A stretch of DNA of 43,074 nucleotides from Flavobacteriia bacterium (GTDB lineage Bacteria > Bacteroidota > Bacteroidia > Flavobacteriales > Flavobacteriaceae): NCBI GenBank assembly GCA_013298525.1, contig JAAFHW010000016.1, positions 1 to 43,074 of the forward strand, read 5' to 3'. Within the stretch, counting starts at the first letter, position 1, and each line of letters starts with the position of its first letter. A program made the translations under genes and the position numbers. Below are positions 8,402 through 17,075 of this stretch, one piece after another. The notes under the pieces were generated by a model. It made no database searches. It was not told where the DNA came from and was given only the letters and a program-made list of their open reading frames with translations.

Positions 8402-8458
8402 ATGAACACGATTATTTCACAATTACATCATCATCATTCTTGCAACCAGGCGAGTTAA
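8402..8458 (+). CDS. hisL: his operon leader peptide
   Basis: An 18-codon reading frame, MNTIISQLHHHHSCNQAS, with four consecutive His codons (8426-8437). It lies between the his promoter and an intrinsic terminator before hisG. That arrangement is the hallmark of ribosome-mediated attenuation: when charged tRNA-His is scarce the ribosome stalls on the His run and the downstream terminator fails to form. The peptide itself has no known activity. The His run, position and flanking terminator together make the call strong despite the length. Confidence 0.9.
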   Translation: MNTIISQLHHHHSCNQAS

Positions 8459-8503
8459 TGATGTATTGTAGCTAATCAAATAACATAATTAAAAACCCGT
8501 CTG
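8447..8503 (+). promoter_or_regulatory. Candidate antiterminator pairing of the his leader
   Basis: CAGGCGAGTT (8447-8456) can pair with AACCCGTCTG (8494-8503) over ten positions with one G-U and one mismatch. The left segment ends on the first base of the leader stop codon; the right segment is the 5' arm of the terminator. A ribosome stalled at the His codons would leave the left segment free; one at the stop would cover it. Derived by eye, not by folding software. Confidence 0.6.
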
Positions 8504-8525
8504 AGTATATCAAGACGGGTTTTTT
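8491..8525 (+). terminator. his attenuator (intrinsic terminator)
   Basis: A perfect 12-bp stem, AAAAACCCGTCT (8491-8502) with AGACGGGTTTTT (8513-8524), a 10-base loop GAGTATATCA and a T run. It lies 33 bases after the leader stop and 49 bases before hisG. Confidence 0.9.
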
Positions 8526-8554
8526 GTATTTATACACTTCGTGATATACTCAGA
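8500..8554 (+). promoter_or_regulatory. Complement between the his terminator loop and the region before hisG
   Basis: CTGAGTATATCA (8501-8512), which is the terminator loop plus two stem bases, is exactly complementary to TGATATACTCAG (8542-8553); one further pair, 8500 with 8554, extends it to 13. In read-through RNA this could form a pseudoknot with the terminator hairpin or a separate stem ending 20 bases before the hisG start codon. Pairing is seen; role unknown. Confidence 0.5.
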
Positions 8555-8573
8555 TTTTATTCTAAATTAAAAA

Positions 8574-9431
8574 ATGAGTACTTTAAAAATTGCGGTTCAA
8601 AAAAGTGGTCGTCTGAGTGAAAAATCACTCCAACTTCTAGAAGAATGTGGAATCAAAATTTCTAATGGCGAACGAAAACTGAAAGCTGTTGCCCAAAACT
8701 TTCCAATCGAAATTTTATTCTTACGCGACGATGATATTCCGCAATATGTAGAACAAGGCGTTGCCGATATCGGAATTCTAGGCGAAAATGAAGTTTGGGA
8801 AAAAGACAAAGAAGTCGAAATTATCCAACAATTAGGTTTTGCAGGTTGTAGAATGTCACTAGCAATCCCAAAAGATGAAGTTTACACTGATTTAAATTAT
8901 TTTGAAGGAAAACGAATTGCAACAAGTTATCCTAAAATCCTAATTGATTTTTTTGCCAAAAAAAACATTTCTGTCTTTGTTGAAGAAATTAGCGGAAGTG
9001 TTGAAATCGCTACCAGTATTGGTCTTGCCGATGCCGTTTTTGATATTGTAAGTACCGGAAGTACACTTTTAATGAACGGATTGAAAGAAGTAGCAACAGT
9101 AACTAAAAGTGAAGCGGTTTTAATTTCAAATCCAAATCTAACACCAGAAAATCAAGCCATTTTAGATAAATTATTATTCAGAATGCAAGCCGTTCGTGAA
9201 GGTAAACAGAACAAATATATTTTGCTAAACGCACCAAATTCTGCAATTGAACGTATTTGTTCTTTGTTACCAGGAATGAAATCACCAACCATTTTACCAC
9301 TAGTAAATAAAGATTGGAGCAGTTTGCACTCGGTTATAAAAGAAGACGATTATTGGGAAATTATTGAACAACTCAAAAATCTCGGCGCCGAGGGAATTCT
9401 AATTATTCCAATAGAAAAAATGATTCGATAA
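8574..9431 (+). CDS. hisG: ATP phosphoribosyltransferase, long form (HisG)
   Basis: Catalyses the first step of histidine synthesis, joining ATP and PRPP. At 285 residues it is the long form: two periplasmic-binding-protein-like catalytic lobes (about 1-210) with the opening LKIAVQKSGRLSEKSLQLL, the ADIGILGENEV segment and the PRPP loop region DIVSTGSTLLMNGL, followed by a C-terminal ACT-like regulatory domain (about 215-285), where histidine feedback inhibition acts. No HisZ is therefore needed. First structural gene behind the his attenuator; hisD follows after 15 bases. Confidence 0.97.
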   Translation: MSTLKIAVQKSGRLSEKSLQLLEECGIKISNGERKLKAVAQNFPIEILFLRDDDIPQYVEQGVADIGILGENEVWEKDKEVEIIQQLGFAGCRMSLAIPKDEVYTDLNYFEGKRIATSYPKILIDFFAKKNISVFVEEISGSVEIATSIGLADAVFDIVSTGSTLLMNGLKEVATVTKSEAVLISNPNLTPENQAILDKLLFRMQAVREGKQNKYILLNAPNSAIERICSLLPGMKSPTILPLVNKDWSSLHSVIKEDDYWEIIEQLKNLGAEGILIIPIEKMIR

Positions 9432-9446
9432 TTTAATAAAATAATC

Positions 9447-10736
9447 ATGAAAACTTACATAAATCCAAATGCAGAACAATGGAACGAATTGGCAAAACGC
9501 AAAACTGTTGCAACTGCCGATTTAAACGAAACCGTGAAAGCTGTTTTTAATGACATCCAAAAAAACGGAAGCAAAGCTGTAAAAAAATACACAAGTTATT
9601 TTGATGGCGTATCAATCGAGAATTTCACGGTAACATCATCAGAAATTGAAAATGCAGTTGCCCAAATTCCATCTGAATTAAAAAATGCCATTCAAGTTGC
9701 AGCTGATAATATTTCGAAATTTCACAGTTCCCAAAAAGAAATTCCGACAAAAATTGAAACCGCTTCAGGTGTTTTTTGTTGGAGAGAAAGTCGTGCCATC
9801 GATACTATCGGAATTTATATTCCTGGCGGAACGGCACCACTTTTTTCAACGGTTTTGATGTTGGCTATTCCAGCAAAATTGGCAGGTTGCAAGAATATTA
9901 TTTTGTGTTCGCCACCAGACAAAAACGGCAACATCAATCCAGCTATTTTGTATGCGGCTAAATTGACAGGTGTAACTCAAATGTATAAAGTTGGCGGCAT
10001 TCAAGCCATTGCAGCAATGACTTTTGGAACCGATGAAATTCCGAAAGTTTCTAAAATATTCGGACCAGGAAATCAATACGTAACTGCTGCCAAACAATAT
10101 GCGCAACAACTAGGCTTAGCTATCGATATGCCAGCTGGACCAAGTGAGTTATTAGTAATTGCTGACGAAACTTGCGACCCAGAATTCGTGGCTTCCGATT
10201 TACTTTCACAAGCTGAACATGGTGGTGATAGTCAAGTAATTTTGGTTACTAATTCCGAAGAAATTGTATCGAAAGTTAGTGAAGCAATCGAAAATCAGAA
10301 AGCCATTTTACCAAGACAAGCAACGGTAGAAAAAGCATTAGAAAACAGTCGAGCTTTGATATTTGAAAACATTCAAACAGCAATTGAATTTAGTAATTTT
10401 TACGCACCAGAACATTTGATTTTGGCTATTGAAAATGCTGAAGATAAAATTGAATACATCGAAAATGCAGGTTCAATTTTCATCGGAAATTACAGTTGCG
10501 AAAGTGCTGGAGATTACGCTAGCGGAACAAATCACACCTTGCCAACCAATGGTTATGCCAAAAATTATAGTGGCGTTTCGTTAGACAGTTTTGTAAAGAA
10601 AATTACAATTCAAAAACTGACTTCGCAAGGCATTCAAAATCTTGGACCAACAATAGAAATTATGGCAGCAGCCGAACAATTAGACGCACACAAAAACGCC
10701 GTTTCCATCCGATTAAAAAAATTACAAAATGGATAA
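9447..10736 (+). CDS. hisD: Histidinol dehydrogenase (HisD)
   Basis: A 429-residue NAD- and zinc-dependent enzyme that oxidises histidinol to histidine in two steps. Visible hallmarks are IYIPGGTAPLFSTVLMLAIPA (opening part), GPGNQYV, PAGPSELLVIAD, the zinc-site residues Gln255 and His258 in SQAEHGGDSQ, the catalytic pair Glu322-His323 in APEHL, and Asp356 in SAGDYASGTNHTLPT. Length is normal. Its end overlaps hisC by eight bases, consistent with coupled translation in the operon. Confidence 0.97.
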   Translation: MKTYINPNAEQWNELAKRKTVATADLNETVKAVFNDIQKNGSKAVKKYTSYFDGVSIENFTVTSSEIENAVAQIPSELKNAIQVAADNISKFHSSQKEIPTKIETASGVFCWRESRAIDTIGIYIPGGTAPLFSTVLMLAIPAKLAGCKNIILCSPPDKNGNINPAILYAAKLTGVTQMYKVGGIQAIAAMTFGTDEIPKVSKIFGPGNQYVTAAKQYAQQLGLAIDMPAGPSELLVIADETCDPEFVASDLLSQAEHGGDSQVILVTNSEEIVSKVSEAIENQKAILPRQATVEKALENSRALIFENIQTAIEFSNFYAPEHLILAIENAEDKIEYIENAGSIFIGNYSCESAGDYASGTNHTLPTNGYAKNYSGVSLDSFVKKITIQKLTSQGIQNLGPTIEIMAAAEQLDAHKNAVSIRLKKLQNG

Positions 10737-11742
10737 TATCACTAATTTAATTCGAAAAAATATTCTCTCGCTTACGCCTTATTCGAGTGCGCGCGACGAG
10801 TACAAAAGCAATCAAGGTATCTTTTTGGATGCCAATGAAAATCCGTTTGGTAAATTAAATCGTTATCCTGATCCATATCAATGGCGCTTGAAACAAATTT
10901 TGAGTAGTCAGAAAAAAGTCGGAATTGAAAACATCCTTATCGGAAATGGAAGCGACGAAATCATTGATTTGGTCCAACGTATTTTTTGCGAACCGAAGGA
11001 AGACCAAATCATCATTTGTCCGCCAACATATGGAATGTATGAAGTTTATGCGAACATCAATAATTTAGAGATAATTTCGATTCCATTAACCGAAGATTTT
11101 CAGTTGAATACCAAAGCGATTTTAGCACAAAATGCCAAAATATTGTACTTGTGTTCGCCTAACAATCCGACAGGAAATTCTTTAGAAAATTTAGAATATA
11201 TCATTGAAAATTTCAAAGGAATTGTGTTTTTAGACGAAGCGTATATTGACTTTAGTGAAGAACCTTCTTTGGTTTCTAAGATCAAACAATTTCCAAATTT
11301 AATTGTTTCACAAACCTTCAGTAAAGCACGAGGTTTGGCAGCAGTTCGAATAGGAATTGCTTATGCAAATGAAACAATAATTTCAGTGATGAATAAAGTA
11401 AAACCACCTTATAATGTGAGTCAATTGAATCAAGAAGCTGCGGTACAATCGCTAGCATATGAAGACGATTTTAAATCGAATGTTCAACTGATAAAATCGG
11501 AACGTGAGTTGTTAAAACAATCACTTCTAGCATTGGATTTTGTGACTAAAATTTATCCATCAGAAGCCAATTTTTTATTAGTCGAAATGGAAAACGCGAC
11601 AGCCATTTACAACAGTTTAATCGAACAACAAATTATTACACGCAACCGAAGTTCAGTAGTTGAAAACACCATCCGGATTACCATTGGAACACCTAGAGAA
11701 AACCAACAATTATTATATGCTTTACAACTAATAACCGTATGA
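10729..11742 (+). CDS. hisC: Histidinol-phosphate aminotransferase (HisC)
   Basis: A 337-residue fold-type I PLP enzyme that transaminates imidazole acetol phosphate to histidinol phosphate. Seen: LDANENPFG near the N-terminus, [20 protein letters not shown] (the substrate-carboxylate and PLP pocket), FLDEAYIDF, and the PLP lysine Lys199 in [15 protein letters not shown]. Slightly short but complete for the HisC family. Overlaps hisD by eight bases and hisB by four (ATGA). Confidence 0.96.
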   Translation: MDNITNLIRKNILSLTPYSSARDEYKSNQGIFLDANENPFGKLNRYPDPYQWRLKQILSSQKKVGIENILIGNGSDEIIDLVQRIFCEPKEDQIIICPPTYGMYEVYANINNLEIISIPLTEDFQLNTKAILAQNAKILYLCSPNNPTGNSLENLEYIIENFKGIVFLDEAYIDFSEEPSLVSKIKQFPNLIVSQTFSKARGLAAVRIGIAYANETIISVMNKVKPPYNVSQLNQEAAVQSLAYEDDFKSNVQLIKSERELLKQSLLALDFVTKIYPSEANFLLVEMENATAIYNSLIEQQIITRNRSSVVENTIRITIGTPRENQQLLYALQLITV

Positions 11743-12830
11743 AAAAAGTATTATTTATAGATAGAGACGGCACATTAATCATCGAGCCACCAATCGATTT
11801 TCAGGTTGATAGTTTGGAGAAATTGGAGTTTTATCCTCAGGTTTTTCAGTACTTATCACGCATCGCTAAAGAACTCGATTACGAGTTAGTTATGGTAACC
11901 AATCAAGACGGAATGGGAACTAATTCGTTTCCTGAAAATACCTTTTGGCTTGCACAAAACAAAATGATGAAAGCGTTTGAGAACGAAGGAATTCAATTTT
12001 CGGATGTTATTATTGACGTTTCGTTTCCAGAGCAAAATTTGCCAACAAGAAAACCCGGAACCGCTTTATTACAGCAGTACATCAAAGGCAATTACGATTT
12101 GAAAAATTCGTTCGTAATTGGCGATCGAATTACTGATATTCAACTCGCAGAAAATTTAGGAAGTCAGGCGATTTTTATTTCGGCTACAGCCAATGAACGA
12201 GCTACTTTATCAACAACTTCTTGGGAAACCATTTATCAATTTCTAAAACAACAACCTCGAGTTGGAAAACTAATCCGCAAGACAAAAGAAACCGAAATTT
12301 CAATCGAAATTAATTTGGATGGAAGCGGAAAAAGCAACGTCAGCACTGGTTTAGGATTTTTTGATCACATGTTAGACCAAATTGCCAAACACGGAAACAT
12401 CGATTTGAACATCAATGTCAAAGGTGATTTGTATGTGGATGAACACCACACAATCGAAGATGTCGGAATTGCTTTGGGAGATGTTTTTTCGCAAGTTTTG
12501 GGTTCTAAAAAAGGCATTACTCGTTACGGTTTTTTATTGCCAATGGACGATTGTTTGTCGCAAGTTGCATTAGATTTTGGCGGTCGTTCGTGGTTGGTTT
12601 GGGATGCCAAATTCAGCAGAGAAAAAATCGGAGAAATGCCAACCGAAATGTTTTCACACTTTTTCAAATCGTTTTGCGATGGTGCCAAATGCAATTTAAA
12701 CATCAAAAGCGAAGGCGAAAACGAACACCACAAAATTGAATCGATTTTCAAAGCATTTGCAAAAGCGATTAAAATGGCGGTACAAAAAGACGGAACAAAC
12801 GGCATCCCAAGCACAAAAGGAATCCTATGA
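11739..12830 (+). CDS. hisB: Bifunctional histidinol-phosphatase / imidazoleglycerol-phosphate dehydratase (HisB)
   Basis: A 363-residue fusion carrying two steps of the pathway. Residues 1-165 are a HAD-type histidinol phosphatase with the catalytic DRDGT motif (Asp8 nucleophile, Asp10) and VIGDRITD near 130. Residues 180-363 are the dehydratase, with [16 protein letters not shown], the metal-binding [14 protein letters not shown], and the second set [14 protein letters not shown]. The same fusion occurs in enterobacteria and is usual in Flavobacteriia. Four-base overlaps with hisC and hisH. Confidence 0.97.
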   Translation: MKKVLFIDRDGTLIIEPPIDFQVDSLEKLEFYPQVFQYLSRIAKELDYELVMVTNQDGMGTNSFPENTFWLAQNKMMKAFENEGIQFSDVIIDVSFPEQNLPTRKPGTALLQQYIKGNYDLKNSFVIGDRITDIQLAENLGSQAIFISATANERATLSTTSWETIYQFLKQQPRVGKLIRKTKETEISIEINLDGSGKSNVSTGLGFFDHMLDQIAKHGNIDLNINVKGDLYVDEHHTIEDVGIALGDVFSQVLGSKKGITRYGFLLPMDDCLSQVALDFGGRSWLVWDAKFSREKIGEMPTEMFSHFFKSFCDGAKCNLNIKSEGENEHHKIESIFKAFAKAIKMAVQKDGTNGIPSTKGIL

Positions 12831-13405
12831 TAGCAATAGTAAAATACAACGCTGGCAACATTACTTCGGTTAAAAACGCGGTCGAACGATTGGGTTATTC
12901 TTGCATCGTAACCGATGATGAAACGATTTTGAAACAAGCCGAAAAAGTAATTTTTCCAGGTGTTGGCGAAGCTAGTTCGGCGATGAATTATCTCAAAGAA
13001 AAAGGTTTAGATGAAGTAATCAAAAACTTGACACAACCGGTTTTAGGAATTTGCCTCGGTCAACAATTAATGTGCCAATTTTCGGAAGAAGGAAACACAG
13101 AATGTTTAGGAATTTTCGATGCAAAAGTAAAGAAATTCGAACCCAAATTGAAAGTGCCACACATGGGTTGGAATAACATTTCAGAGTTAAATTCTGAATT
13201 GTATAACGGAATTTCAGCTGACGAAGATTTCTATTTTGTACACAGTTATTATGCCCAAATTGGTAAAGAAACCACTGCGGTTTGCGATTATATCGTTCCG
13301 TTTAGTGCTTCGATGCAAAAGGATAATTTCTATGCCACACAATTTCATCCTGAAAAATCATCGAATGTAGGCGAGCAACTTTTATTAAATTTTTTGAAAT
13401 TTTGA
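12827..13405 (+). CDS. hisH: Imidazole glycerol phosphate synthase, glutamine amidotransferase subunit (HisH)
   Basis: A 192-residue class I glutaminase that passes ammonia to HisF. The catalytic triad is visible as Cys76 in GICLGQQLM and His174 and Glu176 in QFHPEKSS. The N-terminal [11 protein letters not shown] and PHMGWN segments are standard for HisH. Its TGA stop overlaps the TTG start of hisA. With hisF two genes away it forms the bipartite synthase linking histidine and purine metabolism. Confidence 0.97.
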   Translation: MIAIVKYNAGNITSVKNAVERLGYSCIVTDDETILKQAEKVIFPGVGEASSAMNYLKEKGLDEVIKNLTQPVLGICLGQQLMCQFSEEGNTECLGIFDAKVKKFEPKLKVPHMGWNNISELNSELYNGISADEDFYFVHSYYAQIGKETTAVCDYIVPFSASMQKDNFYATQFHPEKSSNVGEQLLLNFLKF

Positions 13406-14115
13406 GAATCATTCCAGCAATAGACATCATCAACGGAAAATGCGTCCGATTAACCAAAGGCGATTATGCCACGCAAAAAATATATAACGAAAATCCATTG
13501 GAAGTTGCCAAATATTTTGAAGACAACGGAATCCAACATTTGCATTTAGTGGATTTGGATGGAGCAAAATCGAACCAAATTGTAAACCACAAAGTATTGT
13601 ATCAAATTGCAACAAAAACTAATTTGAAAATCGATTTTGGTGGCGGATTGAAGCAACGAGATGATTTAGAAATCGCCTTTGAAAATGGAGCCAACCAAAT
13701 TACAGGCGGAAGTATTGCTGCAAAAAAACCAACCGAATTTTTAGATTGGTTGACTGAATTTGGAAGTGAAAAAATCATTTTAGGTGCCGATTGTTTGAAC
13801 CGAAAAATTGCCACGCATGGTTGGTTAGAAACTTCTGAATTGGATGTTGTAGATTACATTTCTGATTATGTTTCAAAAGGAATATCCACTGTAATTTGTA
13901 CCGATATTTCAAAAGATGGGATGCTTCAAGGAACTTCTAATGAATTGTATTCTAATATTTTAGAAAAAACAAAAGTAAATTTAATTGCAAGTGGTGGCGT
14001 TACAACTATTTCCGATTTAGAACTTTTAAAAACTATAGGTTGCGAAGGTGCCATCATCGGAAAAGCATTATATGAAGGCACAATAAAAATCGAAAATCTA
14101 CGTGAATTATGTTAA
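13402..14115 (+). CDS. hisA: ProFAR isomerase, phosphoribosylformimino-AICAR isomerase (HisA)
   Basis: A 237-residue TIM barrel that isomerises the ProFAR aminoaldose to the ketose. The two catalytic aspartates are Asp8 in [14 protein letters not shown] and Asp130 in LGADCLNRK; phosphate loops DFGGGLK and [16 protein letters not shown] are present. The start is TTG, whose last two bases form the stop of hisH (TTGA); no ATG fits, and the protein aligns from its first residue (RIIPAID), so TTG is well supported. Its end overlaps hisF by seven bases. Confidence 0.96.
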   Translation: MRIIPAIDIINGKCVRLTKGDYATQKIYNENPLEVAKYFEDNGIQHLHLVDLDGAKSNQIVNHKVLYQIATKTNLKIDFGGGLKQRDDLEIAFENGANQITGGSIAAKKPTEFLDWLTEFGSEKIILGADCLNRKIATHGWLETSELDVVDYISDYVSKGISTVICTDISKDGMLQGTSNELYSNILEKTKVNLIASGGVTTISDLELLKTIGCEGAIIGKALYEGTIKIENLRELC

Positions 14116-14861
14116 AGAAAAGAATCATTCCGTGTTTGGATATTAAAGATGGACGCGTGGTAAAAGGCGTTCAATTTTTGGAATTAAAAGATGCTGGAAA
14201 TCCAGTGGAATTGGCTTCGTTTTATTCTAAAAATGGAGCAGACGAATTGGTGTTTTTAGATATTTCTGCAACATTGGAAAAGCGAAAAACATTAGCCGAA
14301 ATGGTAACGCAATTGTCAAAGGAAATCAACATTCCATTCACAGTTGGCGGTGGAATTCAATCGGTTGAAGATGCGCGATTATTATTGCAATCTGGCGCGG
14401 ATAAAGTGAGTATCAATTCGGCAGCAGTTTTGAATCCGGAATTGATTACGCAAATTTCAGATGCTTTTGGAAGTCAGAGTTTAGTGGTTGCCATCGACAT
14501 CAAAAAATTAGATAATGATTGGTACGTTTTCATAAAAGGCGGAACAAAATCCACAGGAATTTTAGCTATTGATTGGGCGAAAAAAGTGAAAGAATTAGGT
14601 GCTGGAGAATTACTGATAACTTCAATGAATAACGATGGTTCCAAAGATGGATTTGCATTAGAAATTACAAATGAAATTAGTAAAGTGGTTTCAATTCCAG
14701 TTATCGCTTCTGGTGGCGCAGGAAATTCGCAGCATTTTATAGATTTATTTACCAAAACTGAAGTCAGCGCCGGATTAGCAGCCAGTATTTTCCACTTTAA
14801 GGAAGTGCCGATTTCCGAATTAAAAAACGTTTTAAAAACTCAAAATATTCCCATCAGATGA
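14109..14861 (+). CDS. hisF: Imidazole glycerol phosphate synthase, cyclase subunit (HisF)
   Basis: A 250-residue TIM barrel. The opening [22 protein letters not shown] contains the catalytic Asp11, and Asp130 lies in VVAIDIKK, exactly the usual pair. Phosphate-binding loops VGGGIQS and ASGGAGN are intact. It closes the imidazole ring using ammonia from HisH, releasing AICAR. Four-base ATGA overlap with hisIE. Confidence 0.97.
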   Translation: MLKKRIIPCLDIKDGRVVKGVQFLELKDAGNPVELASFYSKNGADELVFLDISATLEKRKTLAEMVTQLSKEINIPFTVGGGIQSVEDARLLLQSGADKVSINSAAVLNPELITQISDAFGSQSLVVAIDIKKLDNDWYVFIKGGTKSTGILAIDWAKKVKELGAGELLITSMNNDGSKDGFALEITNEISKVVSIPVIASGGAGNSQHFIDLFTKTEVSAGLAASIFHFKEVPISELKNVLKTQNIPIR

Positions 14862-15448
14862 ATGTAGATTTCTCAAAAAACAACGGATTAATTCCAGTAA
14901 TTATCCAAAATAACGAAACGCAACAAGTGTTGATGTTGGGTTACATGAACGAAGAAGCGTTGCAAAAAACACAAACTGAAAATGTTGTGACTTTTTTTAG
15001 TAGAAGTAAAAATAGGTTGTGGACCAAAGGTGAAACTTCCGGAAATTTTCTAAAGGTAGTTTCCATAAAAGAAGATTGCGATCAAGATGCATTGCTGATT
15101 CAAGTCATTCCAAACGGACCAACGTGCCACAACGGAACGACTTCTTGTTTTGCAACAGAACCTCAAATTTCTTTTCTTAACGAATTAGAAAACGTCATTG
15201 AAAATCGCATTGCAAACCCAAGTTCAGAATCGTATGTTGCCTCACTTTATCAAAAAGGCATCAACAAAATAGCCCAAAAAGTTGGTGAAGAAGCAGTTGA
15301 ATTAGTTATTGAAGCTAAAGATGATAATCAAGATTTGTTTATTGGTGAAGCCGCCGATTTGTTGTTTCACTATCTCATTTTATTGCAAGCTAAAAATCTG
15401 AAATTAAACGATATAGAACAAGAATTATCACGTCGTATGAAAAAATAA
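14858..15448 (+). CDS. hisIE: Bifunctional phosphoribosyl-AMP cyclohydrolase / phosphoribosyl-ATP pyrophosphatase (HisIE)
   Basis: A 196-residue fusion for steps two and three. Residues 1-105 are the cyclohydrolase, with [21 protein letters not shown] and the zinc and magnesium ligands in EDCDQDALL and [12 protein letters not shown]. Residues 110-196 are the MazG-like pyrophosphatase, with the helix signature [15 protein letters not shown] and LFHYLILL. Last gene of the his operon; no strong terminator was found before the trp leader 75 bases further on. Confidence 0.96.
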   Translation: MNVDFSKNNGLIPVIIQNNETQQVLMLGYMNEEALQKTQTENVVTFFSRSKNRLWTKGETSGNFLKVVSIKEDCDQDALLIQVIPNGPTCHNGTTSCFATEPQISFLNELENVIENRIANPSSESYVASLYQKGINKIAQKVGEEAVELVIEAKDDNQDLFIGEAADLLFHYLILLQAKNLKLNDIEQELSRRMKK

Positions 15449-15506
15449 TTTCATAGAACAAATGTTAAAATTTAAAAAATAATGCAATTGCAACAAAATA
15501 ATTCAA

Positions 15507-15514
15507 TACGTTTG
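15507..15514 (+). promoter_or_regulatory. -7 box of the trp operon promoter
   Basis: TACGTTTG fits TAnnTTTG exactly. ATTG at 15487-15490 could be the -33 element, 16 bases upstream. The implied start site is within a few bases of the leader-peptide ATG. Confidence 0.55.
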
Positions 15515-15522
15515 TACCAATT

Positions 15523-15591
15523 ATGATGAACAAGATACAAAATACAAATTGGTGGCACATGACTAACTCCGTTTTTGGAATTGGTTGGTAA
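15523..15591 (+). CDS. trpL: trp operon leader peptide
   Basis: A 22-codon frame starting MMNKIQNTNWW and ending VFGIGW, with tandem Trp codons (15550-15555) and a third Trp as the last sense codon (15586-15588). It lies between a promoter and an intrinsic terminator in front of trpE, the classical attenuation layout. The second ATG (15526) could equally be the start. Three Trp codons in 22, all near the terminator, are very unlikely by chance. Confidence 0.88.
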   Translation: MMNKIQNTNWWHMTNSVFGIGW

Positions 15592-15630
15592 CTGCTGTTT
15601 GTACTTTTCTACAATATCGTTAAACCCACT
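15583..15630 (+). promoter_or_regulatory. Candidate antiterminator pairing of the trp leader
   Basis: GGTTGGT (15583-15589) can pair imperfectly (one G-U, one mismatch) with ACCCACT (15624-15630), the 5' arm of the terminator. As in the his leader, the left segment ends on the first base of the leader stop codon. Weak on its own; the parallel is what makes it worth recording. Confidence 0.35.
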
Positions 15631-15650
15631 TTTCCAAGTGGGTTTTTTTT
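15622..15650 (+). terminator. trp attenuator (intrinsic terminator)
   Basis: A perfect 10-bp stem AAACCCACTT / AAGTGGGTTT with loop TTCC and an unbroken T run to 15650. It lies 30 bases after the leader stop. An in-frame ATG at 15651 directly abuts the T run, which argues against that codon as the trpE start. Confidence 0.92.
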
Positions 15651-15680
15651 ATGTCTAAATTTTCTCTAAAATCAATTATC

Positions 15681-17072
15681 ATGTTACATAATTTTCAAAC
15701 CAAAGTGATCAAAACCCTGAGTGATACGCATACACCAGTTGGTTTGTATTTAAAAATTCGCGATCAGTTTTCCAATAGTTTTCTCTTGGAAAGCTCAGAT
15801 TATAAAAGCAAAGAAAACAGCTATTCTTACATTTGTTTGGATCCAATTGCATCCTTTATTGCTGATGCAAATCAAACCACAATCACTTTTCCTGATAAAA
15901 AAACTGTTGTAAAACCAACTTCAGAAATTGAAATTGCAACCGAATTAAATCAATTTTCAAAATCATTTTCAGTATCGGATTTGAACCTCGGATTTGAAAC
16001 GTTGGGATTGTTTGGCTACACAAGTTATGATGCAATTCCGTTGTTTGAAGACATTACTTTTACCAACAACGATTTCGATTTGCCTCTAATTCAATACCAT
16101 TTGTTTCGTTATACGATCGTCTTCAATCACTTCAACAACGAACTCTTTTTGTTGGAACATTTGCAAGAAAATGAGGTTTCTAATTTGGATAAAATTCAGG
16201 AAATCATCAACAATCGTTCGGTGACACAGTTTAAATTTTCACTTCAAAATGAAGAAGAATCTAATTTCACCAACGATGATTTTTTAGAAGCAATTAAAAA
16301 AGGTCAAGAACATTGTTTTGTTGGCGATGTGTTTCAAATCGTACTTTCTAGAAAATACAAGCAGCAATTTAAAGGCGATGAATTCAATGTTTACAGAGCG
16401 TTGCGTTCTATCAATCCATCACCTTATTTATTTTATTTTGATTACGGAAATTTTAAATTATTTGGTTCTTCACCCGAAGCACAACTGACCATAAACGACC
16501 AAAAAGCCATCATCAATCCGATTGCTGGAACGTTCAAACGAACTGGCGACGATGCGCAAGATGTACTTTTAGCCGAAGCACTTTTGGCCGACCCAAAGGA
16601 AAATGCCGAACATATTATGTTAGTCGATTTGGCAAGAAACGACTTGAGCAAATCCAGTAAAAAAGTCGTGGTTGAAAGTTTTAAAAAGATCGAATATTAT
16701 TCGCACGTGATTCACATGGTTTCTAAAGTTAGTGCCGAATTACAACCTGAATACAATCCGATACAAATTTTGGGTGACACTTATCCTGCTGGAACTTTAT
16801 CAGGTGCGCCAAAACACAAAGCGATGCAATTAATCGATCAATACGAACCTCAATCACGCGGATTTTATGGCGGAACTGTTGGAATAATCGGACTCAACGG
16901 CGGATTTAATCATGCGATTTTTATTCGTTCGTTCGTCAGCAGAAATAATCAATTGACGTATCAAGCAGGTTGCGGAATCGTAACAAAATCTGATGTTAAC
17001 AGCGAATTGAATGAGGTGGAAACTAAACTTTCGGCACTTCGAAAAGCGATTCAATTGGCTCAAAATATATAA
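15681..17072 (+). CDS. trpE: Anthranilate synthase component I (TrpE)
   Basis: A 463-residue chorismate-utilising enzyme making anthranilate with TrpG. I place the start at the ATG beginning MLHNFQTKVIKTL; an earlier in-frame ATG at 15651 touches the attenuator T run and would add ten non-conserved residues. The feedback motif LLES (in FLLESSDYKS) near the N-terminus indicates tryptophan inhibition. The catalytic half shows PYLFYFDYG, GSSPEAQL, NPIAGTFKR, LVDLARNDL, GTLSGAPKHKAMQLID and AGCGIV. Regulated by the leader attenuator. trpG follows after three bases. Confidence 0.96.
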   Translation: MLHNFQTKVIKTLSDTHTPVGLYLKIRDQFSNSFLLESSDYKSKENSYSYICLDPIASFIADANQTTITFPDKKTVVKPTSEIEIATELNQFSKSFSVSDLNLGFETLGLFGYTSYDAIPLFEDITFTNNDFDLPLIQYHLFRYTIVFNHFNNELFLLEHLQENEVSNLDKIQEIINNRSVTQFKFSLQNEEESNFTNDDFLEAIKKGQEHCFVGDVFQIVLSRKYKQQFKGDEFNVYRALRSINPSPYLFYFDYGNFKLFGSSPEAQLTINDQKAIINPIAGTFKRTGDDAQDVLLAEALLADPKENAEHIMLVDLARNDLSKSSKKVVVESFKKIEYYSHVIHMVSKVSAELQPEYNPIQILGDTYPAGTLSGAPKHKAMQLIDQYEPQSRGFYGGTVGIIGLNGGFNHAIFIRSFVSRNNQLTYQAGCGIVTKSDVNSELNEVETKLSALRKAIQLAQNI

Positions 17073-17075
17073 GTT

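Noticed and set aside
12524..12937. Long open frame on the minus strand across the hisB-hisH junction (137 codons)
   Set aside because: It is antisense to two conserved, well-matched genes and has no recognisable domain, promoter or ribosome site; taken as a frame shadow.
15449..15506. Terminator between hisIE and the trp leader
   Set aside because: I looked for a stem followed by T residues and found none, so his-to-trp read-through into the trp leader is possible but no terminator can be claimed.
15651..15680. In-frame ATG as the trpE start
   Set aside because: It directly follows the T run of the attenuator, leaving no room for ribosome binding, and the ten residues it adds are not part of the TrpE pattern. 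The ATG at 15681 is preferred.
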